This document shows positions 17,791 through 26,611 of a stretch of DNA of 64,000 bases, piece by piece. Below the pieces are notes generated by a model. That model searched no databases. It was not told the DNA's origin and was given only the letters and a program-made list of their open reading frames with translations. The position numbers and the translations under genes were made by a program. The first letter of the stretch is position 1; every line of letters begins with the position of its first letter. The stretch spans positions 1-64,000 of the forward strand of contig JANPIN010000069.1 in NCBI GenBank assembly GCA_031425035.1. Reading direction: 5' to 3'. Source of the stretch: M3007 sp031425035 (lineage in GTDB: Bacteria > Bacteroidota > Bacteroidia > Chitinophagales > Saprospiraceae).

Positions 17791-18822
17791 TCAACGCAAA
17801 TCAGTAGGCATCCCTTTCGAAAAATCCAGTTTAGTATCCAGCGCTTCATAAAAAGATAGCACGTAGCGGTTCAATTCCTTCACGGTGTTTCTCGGCAAAA
17901 ACGACGCGGAGCACCAGGTCAGCAGGTCGGCTTTGGCGGTTTGCATGGTCTGGGCGGCCTGGAGCATCATGGCGGCGGAAAGGCCATCGGCGATCAGTTT
18001 ACGGCCCGGTTTGCTACCCGACTTGTTTTGCATCGCATACGGGGCGCCCACCATTTCAGAAAAATCAAAATCGTAGGGAATGACGCGGATCTTGCTGCCA
18101 TTGGCCGGTTTCAGTAAATACACGTTGCGAAAACTGGCAATTTCCCAGTCGGTATTGCCGATCATGTACTCAAACAGGCAGGTGATAGCGGCACTTTCGG
18201 TATCCAGCTGGTCGGCGGGCAGGTTGTAGTTTTCAACGAGGTCGCCACGCAGTCGCGCTGCCACCTGTTCCTCATGTTCCAGTAGCAGGCAGTAGACCGG
18301 TGCATGGGTTTGCTCCACATGACGATCGCGGAAGGCGACCCGAACCAGCCTGGCGCGCACGGCATACTGCGGATTCAGGCGTTCGAACAGGCGGTAAGCG
18401 ACGTATTCGCGCAGCAGCAAGTCTTCACTGTCCGGATCATCAAAGCAGGGAACTACCAGTTTGATCTCGTTGAGCGTATCAAGTTGGGCGGCGCGCAGGG
18501 TTTTCTTAGAAAATTTAAGTTTCAGCGGCGGCACTTCGCAGATTTTCCGGCGGTATTTTCCACGGGGCCGGACCTCCAGTGGCAGGACCTGGCCGTCGGC
18601 GGTGGTGATGGTAGCGGGGAAATACTGGTTCGTTTTTTTGTTGTTGATGAGCTCCGTCAAATCCAGATCGAGCGTCAGGTTTATGCCGTCCTGCGGGGTC
18701 AGATAATCGAAAACAGACTGGGGTAAAGGTGGGGCCTGGCTAAACAGGGGGGAAGCAAAAAAGATGGTTAAAAGGCTGAAAAAGAATCGATTAGCAGTGG
18801 GGAAGAAAGTGGATGATAACAT
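17791..18822 (-). CDS. Secreted CotH-like protein
   Basis: This 343-residue protein starts at 18822, chosen because MLSSTFFPTANRFFFSLLTIFFASPLFSQA is a good signal peptide; a longer frame upstream is unsupported. The mature part has VRPRGKYRRKICEVPPLKLKF, LLREYVAYRLFERL, MIGNTDWEIASFRN and VIPYDFDFSEMVGAPY. These resemble the CotH atypical-kinase family (Arg/Lys-containing N-lobe, aspartates in a metal-binding DFDFSE-like segment). Whether it is catalytic is unknown. It probably acts in the periplasm or outside the cell. Confidence 0.6.
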   Translation of the reverse strand: MLSSTFFPTANRFFFSLLTIFFASPLFSQAPPLPQSVFDYLTPQDGINLTLDLDLTELINNKKTNQYFPATITTADGQVLPLEVRPRGKYRRKICEVPPLKLKFSKKTLRAAQLDTLNEIKLVVPCFDDPDSEDLLLREYVAYRLFERLNPQYAVRARLVRVAFRDRHVEQTHAPVYCLLLEHEEQVAARLRGDLVENYNLPADQLDTESAAITCLFEYMIGNTDWEIASFRNVYLLKPANGSKIRVIPYDFDFSEMVGAPYAMQNKSGSKPGRKLIADGLSAAMMLQAAQTMQTAKADLLTWCSASFLPRNTVKELNRYVLSFYEALDTKLDFSKGMPTDLR

Positions 18823-19135
18823 GATGTGGTGGGTTATGGCTAGGAACAAATCGTTTTCGTGACGGACAAGTCCCTTTCCGGTGCAGGTGCGCTGCACAGT
18901 GGGTGAACCGGTTCGAACTTTTTGATTTGGTAGGCAGATAGACAGCACGGACGGAAATTACGTTGCAGCATTTTGAAGAAGTCATTGTTAAATTTTTTGC
19001 GGACCCAGCCGCCAAAGCCATTCCTTTATACATCTGCTAACCAGGTGGGCAACCCATCAACCCTTCCCAAGCACCTAAACTTGCCTATATTTCCCGCTTT
19101 CCTTACCTTCCACGTTTCCATTTCAGCCGCCTGCG
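18823..19135. other. Gap between divergent genes, no convincing gene
   Basis: This 313-bp region separates the CotH-like gene from the sigma-factor gene. Both strands show short protein-like stretches over 18960-19040, which may be a decayed gene, but no start with sequence support. Promoters for the flanking genes are expected here but I see no clear one. Confidence 0.5.
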
Positions 19136-19663
19136 ATGACCGATGACCAATTGATTGAACGCCTCAAGTTGCAGGACCGCGCGGCTCAAAAGTGGCTGTA
19201 TGACCGGTATTCGCCGCTGTTGTTCAGCATTTGTCGCCGCTATATGCGGAGCCGGGAGGATGCGGAAGAAGCGCTGATCAGTGGGATGTATAAGATTATT
19301 GCGCAGATCGACAGTTACGCCGGGAATGGCAGTTTCGTGGGTTGGATGCGCCGCATTGTAGTCAATGAAAGCCTGATGCTGCTGCGAAAAGCGCAAAATT
19401 TGGTTTTTCCCGGCGATGAATTACAGATTATAGACCAAGCCGATCAGTTTTCCATTGAAGCGGAACTTTCCGCCCGTGAAATACTCGAACTACTGGACCA
19501 ACTGCCGCCCGGCTGCCGCACGGTTTTCAACCTGTACGTGATCGAAGGATTCAAACACCACGAGATCGCCGACACGTTGGGGGTGAGCATTAATACCAGC
19601 AAAAGTCAGTTAATTTTGGCCAAGGAAAAACTGCGGACCTTACTTAAAGCCAAAGGGTACTGA
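19136..19663 (+). CDS. ECF RNA polymerase sigma factor
   Basis: This 175-residue sigma-70-family factor has region 2 at about residues 10-80 (WLYDRYSPLLFSICRRYMRSREDAEEA for core and -10 binding) and region 4 at about 115-170 (LPPGCRTVFNLYVIEGFKHHEIADTLGVS, a helix-turn-helix). The residues of the first stretch are consecutive but quoted for identification only. A small membrane protein follows after 29 bp and may be its regulator. No FecR-type anti-sigma gene is adjacent. Its targets cannot be predicted; the TonB receptor at 20726 is one candidate. Confidence 0.9.
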   Translation: MTDDQLIERLKLQDRAAQKWLYDRYSPLLFSICRRYMRSREDAEEALISGMYKIIAQIDSYAGNGSFVGWMRRIVVNESLMLLRKAQNLVFPGDELQIIDQADQFSIEAELSAREILELLDQLPPGCRTVFNLYVIEGFKHHEIADTLGVSINTSKSQLILAKEKLRTLLKAKGY

Positions 19664-19692
19664 AATGAATGAATTACTAAATCCACCCGCCC

Positions 19693-19908
19693 ATGCCTGA
19701 TCTGTTTGACCTCTTTAAAGAAGGCGAGTCCCAGCTGAACGAGCGCCCCTCGGAGCAGGCCTGGCAAAAGCTGGAAAAACGACTCGAGAAGAGCCGTCGT
19801 CACCAGCGGCGCAGTATTCGCTTTTTGCAGCTGGGAACGGTCGCTCTGGTGCTGCTGTTCCTGCTGCTGACGGCGGTTGCAGTCTGGTGGTTTGTGCGGC
19901 ATAAATGA
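19693..19908 (+). CDS. Small single-pass membrane protein after the sigma gene
   Basis: This 71-residue protein has a charged, helical N-terminus (about 40 residues, ending in EKSRRHQRRS) and one C-terminal transmembrane helix (about residues 47-68). The N-in topology and position next to an ECF factor resemble a minimal anti-sigma factor, but no zinc or ASD motif is visible. It is not a recognised family; the link to the sigma factor is inferred from position. Confidence 0.6.
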   Translation: MPDLFDLFKEGESQLNERPSEQAWQKLEKRLEKSRRHQRRSIRFLQLGTVALVLLFLLLTAVAVWWFVRHK

Positions 19909-19938
19909 AGGCAAGTGCCTGGTAAATAGTAATATTGG

Positions 19939-20499
19939 TTACTGGCCAACCATTAAAAAGGCAATTATCCAACTCAGGCATACTATCAAAATGAAGCTCA
20001 CCGATATCGTATATCCAGATATATTTAATACGGGTTGTTTTTTAAAAAACACGGGGATAATACAACCTATGAAGGCGATCCAGAAAAATATATAAGCAGA
20101 TTTTTTCCGCTTGTGTTTAAGAAGTTGTGCTTTTTCAAAGTCCATATATTCTACTCCATTTTTTGAAAATGCAAGTACTTCCTTATCCCTGCTAAGTACC
20201 GTGACTTTATCACCTTGATCTATATTATCCATAAATTTCTTATAATTCAGACATTCATAATCAATGCTGGAAATTTTGTACGTTTCTTTCTGTCCGGCGA
20301 AATACAAATCCACCCAATTTCTTCGATGTTTACCAAAGCGCTTGTTAAAAACCGGTTTTTCACTTAAAACTAACTCCTCCCTTTTAAGTTCATCGTGGCC
20401 GTATATAGGATTTATCATAGGATAAAAAAATATCATAATTAAAAAGCTACCTGCTAATATTGCATATTGTATTCTGGCTTTACTCCAAGATTCGTTCAT
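19939..20499 (-). CDS. AT-rich gene for a membrane protein, unknown
   Basis: This 186-residue protein starts at 20499 (MNESWSKARIQYAIL...). It has transmembrane helices near residues 12-30, 132-150 and 165-183, separated by a soluble part of about 95 residues with a beta-rich look (VDLYFAGQKETYKIS, GDKVTVLSRD). This resembles DUF3592-type proteins, but I am not certain. The base composition is clearly more AT-rich than that of its neighbours, which suggests acquisition from elsewhere. It lies between the sigma/small membrane pair and the TonB receptor, on the opposite strand. Confidence 0.6.
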   Translation of the reverse strand: MNESWSKARIQYAILAGSFLIMIFFYPMINPIYGHDELKREELVLSEKPVFNKRFGKHRRNWVDLYFAGQKETYKISSIDYECLNYKKFMDNIDQGDKVTVLSRDKEVLAFSKNGVEYMDFEKAQLLKHKRKKSAYIFFWIAFIGCIIPVFFKKQPVLNISGYTISVSFILIVCLSWIIAFLMVGQ

Positions 20500-20575
20500 G
20501 TAATTGTTGGGTTTTATAACACCATTTAAAATAACTAACAAATTTAAAATGCTGCATCCATAGTTGGGTCATACG

Positions 20576-20583
20576 CAAATGTA
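20576..20583 (-). promoter_or_regulatory. -7 box for the AT-rich membrane gene
   Basis: TACATTTG on the minus strand fits the TAnnTTTG consensus, about 77 bp before the start at 20499. Confidence 0.4.
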
Positions 20584-20725
20584 AAGGCGAAGAAGATCAT
20601 TTTTCATGGGGAACCAGTTATCCATCCCCTACCTGCCCCTGTTCGTTAAAAAAAACCTAAAATATTTTCCCCAGCCAACCACCCTACCCCATTCCGGCGT
20701 CATTGCCCCCGTAAACATCTTCCTA

Positions 20726-23170
20726 ATGACGCGAACACCCACTTTATTCCGCCAGCCCAGGCTAGGCCCGCTATTTTTTGCCGGCTATTTTCTTTTTCTA
20801 TGTTTCCCCGTCCTTGCCCAAAATCCCGCCCGCTACACCCTGAGTGGTTACGTGAGCGACGCCGAAAGCGGCGAACGGCTGATCGGCGCCACGCTGTTTG
20901 CCCAGACCGGAGCACAAGGCACCGTCACCAACACCTTCGGATTTTACAGCCTCACGCTGCCGGCCACCGATTCGCTGCGGGTGGTGGTCTCCTACGTCGG
21001 CTACCAAACCGAGTCGTTCCTGGTGCCCCTGCGGGAAAATCAGGCACTGAACATCCCGCTTTCCGCCTCGGCCATGCTGAAAGAAGTGGAAATCGTGGGC
21101 GAACGCTACGAACGCATCGAAGAGCGCGCGCAAATGAGCCGCATCGACGTACCCATCGAGCAGATCAAAAAAGTACCGGCCCTGCTGGGTGAAAAGGACG
21201 TGCTCAAAGCGCTGCAACTGCTGCCCGGCGTCAGCGGTGGCGGGGAAGGACAGGCGGGTATTTACGTGCGCGGCGGCGGCCCGGACCAGAACCTGATCCT
21301 GCTGGACGGCGTGCCGGTGTACAACGCCAGCCACCTGTTCGGCTTTTTTTCGGTATTCAATACCGACGCCATTAAAGACGTCTCGCTCACCAAAGGCGGC
21401 TTTCCGGCGCGTTACGGCGGACGACTTTCCTCGGTCATCGAGATCAACCTGAAGGAGGGGAATGAGAAGGAGTTTCACGGCGAAGGCAGCATCGGACTGG
21501 TGGCCTCCCGCCTGACGCTGGAAGGTCCGATCCAGAAAGGCAAGTCCTCGTTCATCGTCAGCGGCCGCCGGACCTATATCGACGTACTGGCGCGGCCTCT
21601 GATCAAAAAAGCCTTCGAAAGCGATGGCGGCACGGGTAAAACCGGCTATTATTTCTACGACGTCAATGCCAAGGTGAACCACCGTTTTTCAGATAAAGAC
21701 CGGGTGTACCTGAGCTTTTATACCGGCCGCGATAAGTTCTATCTCGACCTGACGGAGCGCAATGATTTTGGCGGAAATACCAGTGAGTACACGGTCAATT
21801 CCGGACTCGGCTGGGGCAATGTGACCACAGCTTTACGCTGGAACCACTTGCTGTCGCCCAAACTGTTCGCGAACACGACTTTGACCTACAGCCGCTATAA
21901 TTTCAACACCAGCGCGGGTTCTACCGATCGGACGACTTTTATAAATGAGTCGCCGCAGGAATCGATTTTCTCCCTGAATTACTTCTCCGGCATCGACGAC
22001 GTGGCGGCCAAGCTGGACTTTGATTACAGCCCGAATCCCAACCACCTGATCAAGTTCGGCGCGAACGCCATTTACCACACCTTCCATCCCGGCGAGTTTA
22101 CCACCCGTATCCGCGATTCGCAGGACAGCCTGGATATCAATACCAAACTCGGCCAGCCGGACGTCAATGCGACCGAATTTGCCGCTTATGTGGAGGACGA
22201 CTGGAAAGCCACCAACCGGTTGCGGCTGAATTACGGGTTGCATTTTTCCGGTTTTTCGCCGGAGGAAAAGACCTACGTGTCGCTGCAACCGCGCTTTAAT
22301 GCCCGCTACCTGTTCGATGGCGGCTGGGCGCTCAAAAGTGCGTTCAGTACCATGCGCCAGTACATCCACCTGCTGACCAACGAAAGCATCGGTTTGCCGA
22401 CCGATCTGTGGCTGCCCACGACCGCACGGATCAAACCACAGGATAGCTGGCAGGTGGCGCTGGGCCTGGCCAAAACGCTGGGCAAGAACTATGAATTCAG
22501 CGTGGAGACTTATTACAAGGAAATGAGCAACGTGATCGCTTTCCGCGAGGGCGCGAGTTTGTTCCAGTTCAGCGACTGGCAGGGGCGGGTGACACAGGGC
22601 GACGGCCGGGGTTATGGCGCGGAGTTCTTTGTGCAGAAAAAGACCGGTAAATTCAGCGGCTGGGTGGGTTACACGCTGTCCTGGGCCTACCGCAAATTCC
22701 CGGAACTAAACCTTGGCCGGGAATATCCGTATAAGTACGACCGCCGCCATGATTTCGAAATCGTGGGCACTTATAAGTTCAATCCGCGGGTGCAGCTTTC
22801 CGCGACCTGGGTGTATGCCACCGGCTCTGCCACCACGATCGGCACCTCTAAATACCAGCAGCCGGATCCGGGTAGCGGCCGGCAATACTATTCTTTCTAC
22901 ACCACTACGGACACGCCGATCCGCAACAACTTTCGTCAGCCGGGTTACCACCGCTTCGATATAGGCGTGGATTTTACCAAGCAAAAACGGCGCTATGAGC
23001 GCACCTGGTCCTTCGGCGCGTACAATGCCTATAACCGGAAGAATCCTTTCTTCATTTTCCTGAGCGAAAAGAGTGAATACAAGGACGGCCAGTACGTGCA
23101 GACCACCTCCCTCAAACAGGCCAGCCTCTTTCCGGTCATTCCTTATTTCGCCTGGAGCTTTAAATTTTAA
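20726..23170 (+). CDS. TonB-dependent outer-membrane receptor
   Basis: This 814-residue protein starts at ATG 20726, giving a signal sequence that ends near FPVLAQ. It has a carboxypeptidase-D-like regulatory domain at about residues 30-110 (YTLSGYVSDAESGERLIGAT), a plug domain at about 135-240 (LLPGVSGGGEGQAGIYVRGG, LLDGVPVYN), and a beta barrel to the end, closing with a terminal aromatic (Phe). It transports a bulky substrate across the outer membrane with TonB energy. The next gene (DUF4249) begins 23 bp later and is likely its lipoprotein partner. The substrate is not evident. Confidence 0.9.
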   Translation: MTRTPTLFRQPRLGPLFFAGYFLFLCFPVLAQNPARYTLSGYVSDAESGERLIGATLFAQTGAQGTVTNTFGFYSLTLPATDSLRVVVSYVGYQTESFLVPLRENQALNIPLSASAMLKEVEIVGERYERIEERAQMSRIDVPIEQIKKVPALLGEKDVLKALQLLPGVSGGGEGQAGIYVRGGGPDQNLILLDGVPVYNASHLFGFFSVFNTDAIKDVSLTKGGFPARYGGRLSSVIEINLKEGNEKEFHGEGSIGLVASRLTLEGPIQKGKSSFIVSGRRTYIDVLARPLIKKAFESDGGTGKTGYYFYDVNAKVNHRFSDKDRVYLSFYTGRDKFYLDLTERNDFGGNTSEYTVNSGLGWGNVTTALRWNHLLSPKLFANTTLTYSRYNFNTSAGSTDRTTFINESPQESIFSLNYFSGIDDVAAKLDFDYSPNPNHLIKFGANAIYHTFHPGEFTTRIRDSQDSLDINTKLGQPDVNATEFAAYVEDDWKATNRLRLNYGLHFSGFSPEEKTYVSLQPRFNARYLFDGGWALKSAFSTMRQYIHLLTNESIGLPTDLWLPTTARIKPQDSWQVALGLAKTLGKNYEFSVETYYKEMSNVIAFREGASLFQFSDWQGRVTQGDGRGYGAEFFVQKKTGKFSGWVGYTLSWAYRKFPELNLGREYPYKYDRRHDFEIVGTYKFNPRVQLSATWVYATGSATTIGTSKYQQPDPGSGRQYYSFYTTTDTPIRNNFRQPGYHRFDIGVDFTKQKRRYERTWSFGAYNAYNRKNPFFIFLSEKSEYKDGQYVQTTSLKQASLFPVIPYFAWSFKF

Positions 23171-23193
23171 AAACCGGTTTCAATAAAAACACC

Positions 23194-24123
23194 ATGTACA
23201 AATTACTTTTCCTCTTTATAATTGCCTGTGGCCTGACCTCCTGTTCGGAAGATTTCTTCGATCAAACGATCGACATCGATCCGCCGGCTTATGACAAACA
23301 ACTGGTCGCCCATGCGCTGGCCAGCAACCTGGACTCCGTTTTCACACTGCCCTTAACGCGTAATTTCGGCATTCTCGAGCAAACACCCGATTCCGGCTGG
23401 GCGGTAAATAACGCCCTGGTGCAGATCTACGAAGACGGCCAGCTCAAACTGGTGGCGCCACCCGCGTTAAACGGCGGGCAATGGTATAGTGTGCCGCTCC
23501 CGCCCGGTTTTTTTCAGTCCGGCAAAAGCTACGAACTGCGCGCCAGCCACCCCGATTTCACCACCATTTCTGCCCGGCAGATCATGCCTTCGCCTTTCCA
23601 GATCGACTCGGCGGCCTATCGCGAAAACGCGGGTATTTCCGGGGACGGAACCAAATTATCGGCCGTCGATGTATACCTCAAGGATCAGGCGGGGGTGAAA
23701 AATTTCTACGTCATTACCGTCGATGGGTTAAGCCCGGAACTAACCCCGTATTTCGATCAACTTGGCAACTTCCTGGGCTATGATACAACAGGATTTTACT
23801 TCAACTCTATTTATCCGGAAACCGCTGAAGACCCCAATGTCCGCCTGGCTGCCGGACGCGCTTTTGCGGTGAGCGACCAGTTTTTTGACGGGCAGGCCTA
23901 CAAACTTTCTTTCCGCACGTACTATCAGTATGGCGGTTACTCGCAGTACCGGGCGCACGTGTGGTCGGTCACGGAGGACTATTTCCTCTACGTCGTCAGT
24001 GCGCAACGCAAGTACGATGCCGGCGATCTGCCCCTCACCGAGCCGGTGACGGTGCATCATAATGTGGAGCAGGGACTGGGCATTTTCGGGTTAGGCTGGG
24101 AAGAGGTGCGGGATGTGCAGTAG
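23194..24123 (+). CDS. DUF4249 lipoprotein paired with the TonB receptor
   Basis: This 309-residue lipoprotein has a type II signal (CGLTSCSED, lipobox Cys at about residue 17) and an extended beta-rich body (AHALASNLDSVFTLPLTRNF, FFQSGKSYELRASHPDF). This matches the DUF4249 family typically found directly after receptors of this class in Bacteroidota. It probably sits on the outer membrane surface and assists substrate capture. The order receptor then DUF4249 and the 23-bp gap support an operon. Confidence 0.8.
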   Translation: MYKLLFLFIIACGLTSCSEDFFDQTIDIDPPAYDKQLVAHALASNLDSVFTLPLTRNFGILEQTPDSGWAVNNALVQIYEDGQLKLVAPPALNGGQWYSVPLPPGFFQSGKSYELRASHPDFTTISARQIMPSPFQIDSAAYRENAGISGDGTKLSAVDVYLKDQAGVKNFYVITVDGLSPELTPYFDQLGNFLGYDTTGFYFNSIYPETAEDPNVRLAAGRAFAVSDQFFDGQAYKLSFRTYYQYGGYSQYRAHVWSVTEDYFLYVVSAQRKYDAGDLPLTEPVTVHHNVEQGLGIFGLGWEEVRDVQ

Positions 24124-24150
24124 GAAAGAACCTGCCTACCTGCTTGACCC

Positions 24151-25245
24151 TCATTTCTTCGGCTTCCGGATTTGAAATATTTTCTTGCTTACCGGCGGTA
24201 TATTATCGCCCAGCAGGAAACCGAGGGGTTTGAGGGGCTCGATCCGGTCCAGCACCACTTTGATAATAGCCGTAAGGGGAATGGCCAGGAACATGCCGGC
24301 TATTCCCCAGATCGCGCCGCCCAGCAGCACCACGATGATGGACATCAAGGCGTTTAACTTGACCTTGGAAGCGACTATGCGCGGCACAATGACATTATTA
24401 TCAATGAATTGTACAACGACATACGCGCCAACTACAAATAAAGCGCTGACGGGCTCCATGGTCGATAAAGCCATCAGCACCGGTAAAATAATGGCCAGCA
24501 GCCCACCGATATACGGGATGACGTTTAATATGGCGCCGATTACGCCCAGCAAGATGGCATAGGGTACCCCAATGAGCAGCAGGACGGCGGAATTCATGAC
24601 CGCCACAATAGTCGCTTCCACCAGGAGCCCGATCAGGTAAGCCTGGATCACCGTTTTGGTCTCTTCCAGTACTTCCACCACAGCGCCATGTTTATCACGG
24701 GTAAATAACTGACTGATAAAATCAAGCAGCAGCGGTTTGTAAAACAGGATCATGAAGATATATACCGGCAGGAGGAAAACGATCACGAACGCCCCACCGA
24801 GCGCAGCCAGCGCCCGGCCAAGTACCGAGCCCCCGGTGCTAAGACCCTGGTCCTTCATTTGTTCCACACTCGCTTTGACCTCCGAGTTCTTTAAATGGAA
24901 AGTCTGGCTCACCCAGGCCATCACTTCGCGAAAAGCCATAGCAAATTTCTCTTTGAACTGCGGCAGGGTATCCGTAAACTGGGCTATTTGCATAGAAAGG
25001 AAATAAACCATCACCGCTACCAGCAGGAAGGCCAGCAGCACCACCAGGAAAATAGATATAATGCGGTTAAGTCCCCAGCCATGCAGCCGGTTAACGACCG
25101 GATTGAGCAATATGGCAAAAACCCCGGCATAAAGCAGCGGCACCACAATCTCCTTACCAATATAAAGCACAAAAAACAGCGACAACAGGCAGATGGCGAC
25201 GTGTGACATCCGGACGTAAAAAGGAATAGTTGGTTGTTCAGTCAT
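24151..25245 (-). CDS. AI-2E-family (TqsA/PerM-like) membrane permease, copy 2
   Basis: This 364-residue protein has eight or so hydrophobic segments and the family hallmarks GVIGAILNVIPYIGGLLAIILPVL and VVQFIDNNVIVPRIVASKV. The family includes the autoinducer-2 exporter TqsA and PerM; many members have other or unknown substrates. It is clearly paralogous to the gene at 25382-26503, which lies just upstream on the same strand 137 bp away. Two central charged segments lie around residues 95-135 in an extracytoplasmic or cytoplasmic loop. Confidence 0.85.
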   Translation of the reverse strand: MTEQPTIPFYVRMSHVAICLLSLFFVLYIGKEIVVPLLYAGVFAILLNPVVNRLHGWGLNRIISIFLVVLLAFLLVAVMVYFLSMQIAQFTDTLPQFKEKFAMAFREVMAWVSQTFHLKNSEVKASVEQMKDQGLSTGGSVLGRALAALGGAFVIVFLLPVYIFMILFYKPLLLDFISQLFTRDKHGAVVEVLEETKTVIQAYLIGLLVEATIVAVMNSAVLLLIGVPYAILLGVIGAILNVIPYIGGLLAIILPVLMALSTMEPVSALFVVGAYVVVQFIDNNVIVPRIVASKVKLNALMSIIVVLLGGAIWGIAGMFLAIPLTAIIKVVLDRIEPLKPLGFLLGDNIPPVSKKIFQIRKPKK

Positions 25246-25381
25246 ATTTCAGCAGTTGTAAAACGATTAAGGTGAGTGCGCTAACGGTTATGTAAGTTGC
25301 TGTTATTACATAAAAACTGCTGCCACCGGTAGATTTCTACCAACTTAATCGAAATTGCCCGCATACTTATACTGATCGCAC

Positions 25382-26503
25382 TCAGTCCCCGACCTCCTTC
25401 TTCACCACTTTTTTCCTCGGTTTCCGGATTTCAAATACGTTCTTGCCAATCGGCGGCATACTATCGCCCAGCAGGAAACCGAAGGGCTTGAGCGGCTCGA
25501 TGCGGTCCAACACCACCTTGACAATGGCCGTGAGTGGAATGGCCAGGAACATGCCGGCTACTCCCCAGAGCGCGCCGCCCAACAGTACCACAATGATGGA
25601 CATCAGGGCGTTTATTTTGACCTTTGAAGCCACGATGCGCGGCACAATTACATTATTATCAATGAATTGCACGATAATATAACCGCCTATCACAAACAGG
25701 GCGTAAATAGGTTCTTTCGTAGCCAAAGCCACCAGTACCGGCAGTGCAATGGCCACCAGTCCGCCGATGTAGGGAATGACGTTCAGCAGCGCGCCGACAA
25801 TTCCCAGCAGGATAGCGTACTGAATACCCAAAATCAGCAGGGCCGCGGAATTCATCACCGCCACAATGGAGGCTTCCAGCAACAGTCCGACCAGGTAACT
25901 CTGGATCAGGTTCTTGGTCTCCCCCAGCACCTCCACCACGGTGCTGTGTTTATCGCTGGTAAACAACTGACCGATAAATTCGAGCAACAACGGTTTGTAC
26001 AACAGGATCATGAAGATGTATACCGGCAGCAGAAAAACGATCACGAATACCCCCCCGACCGTGCTCAGGGCCTGACCAATCACCGAACTACTATTGCTCA
26101 GGCCCTGATCCTTCATTTGTTCAATACCCGCTTCGATCTGTGCGGTTCTAATGTTGAACGTTTGGGAAACCCAGGCGAGGGTATCGCGAAAAAGCAGCGT
26201 GAATTTCTCTTTAAATTGCGGCAGGGTCTCACTGAACAAGGCCATTTGCATCGACAGAAAATAGATCAAAATGGCCACCAGCATAAAAGCCAGCAACAGC
26301 ACCAGGAAAATGGATAAGGCCCGGTTTAAGCCCCTGGTATGCAGTTTATTGACCGCCGGATTGAGCAAAATGGCAAATACCGTGGCGTATAACAGCGGCA
26401 CCACAATGTCTTTACCAATATACAGCACAAAAAACAGCGACAACAAACAGATGGCAATGTGCGACATCCGGACGTAATACGGCAGCGGAGATGGTTGGGT
26501 CAT
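25382..26503 (-). CDS. AI-2E-family (TqsA/PerM-like) membrane permease, copy 1
   Basis: This 373-residue paralog of the adjacent permease starts at 26503 (MTQPSPLPYYVRMSH), the position that aligns with its paralog; the longer frame is unsupported. It shares VRMSHIAICLLSLFFVLYIG, VIPYIGGL and VQFIDNNVIVPRI almost unchanged. The C-terminal tail is longer and Lys-rich (IRKPRKKVVKKEVGD). The pair looks like a tandem duplication with moderate divergence concentrated in the loop after the second helix pair. Confidence 0.85.
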   Translation of the reverse strand: MTQPSPLPYYVRMSHIAICLLSLFFVLYIGKDIVVPLLYATVFAILLNPAVNKLHTRGLNRALSIFLVLLLAFMLVAILIYFLSMQMALFSETLPQFKEKFTLLFRDTLAWVSQTFNIRTAQIEAGIEQMKDQGLSNSSSVIGQALSTVGGVFVIVFLLPVYIFMILLYKPLLLEFIGQLFTSDKHSTVVEVLGETKNLIQSYLVGLLLEASIVAVMNSAALLILGIQYAILLGIVGALLNVIPYIGGLVAIALPVLVALATKEPIYALFVIGGYIIVQFIDNNVIVPRIVASKVKINALMSIIVVLLGGALWGVAGMFLAIPLTAIVKVVLDRIEPLKPFGFLLGDSMPPIGKNVFEIRKPRKKVVKKEVGD

Positions 26504-26611
26504 ACGAGCAGAAATGAAATAATTGGGATGGAATTGACTGCACAAGATGCTGTTAATCCGGAAAGTCGTTTCCCGTAATGAGCAGAATTATTAGGCGGTT
26601 TTTTATAAAAC

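Noticed and set aside
17657..17851. 64-aa open frame
   Set aside because: It lies mostly in the tandem repeat region and has no start or domain support.
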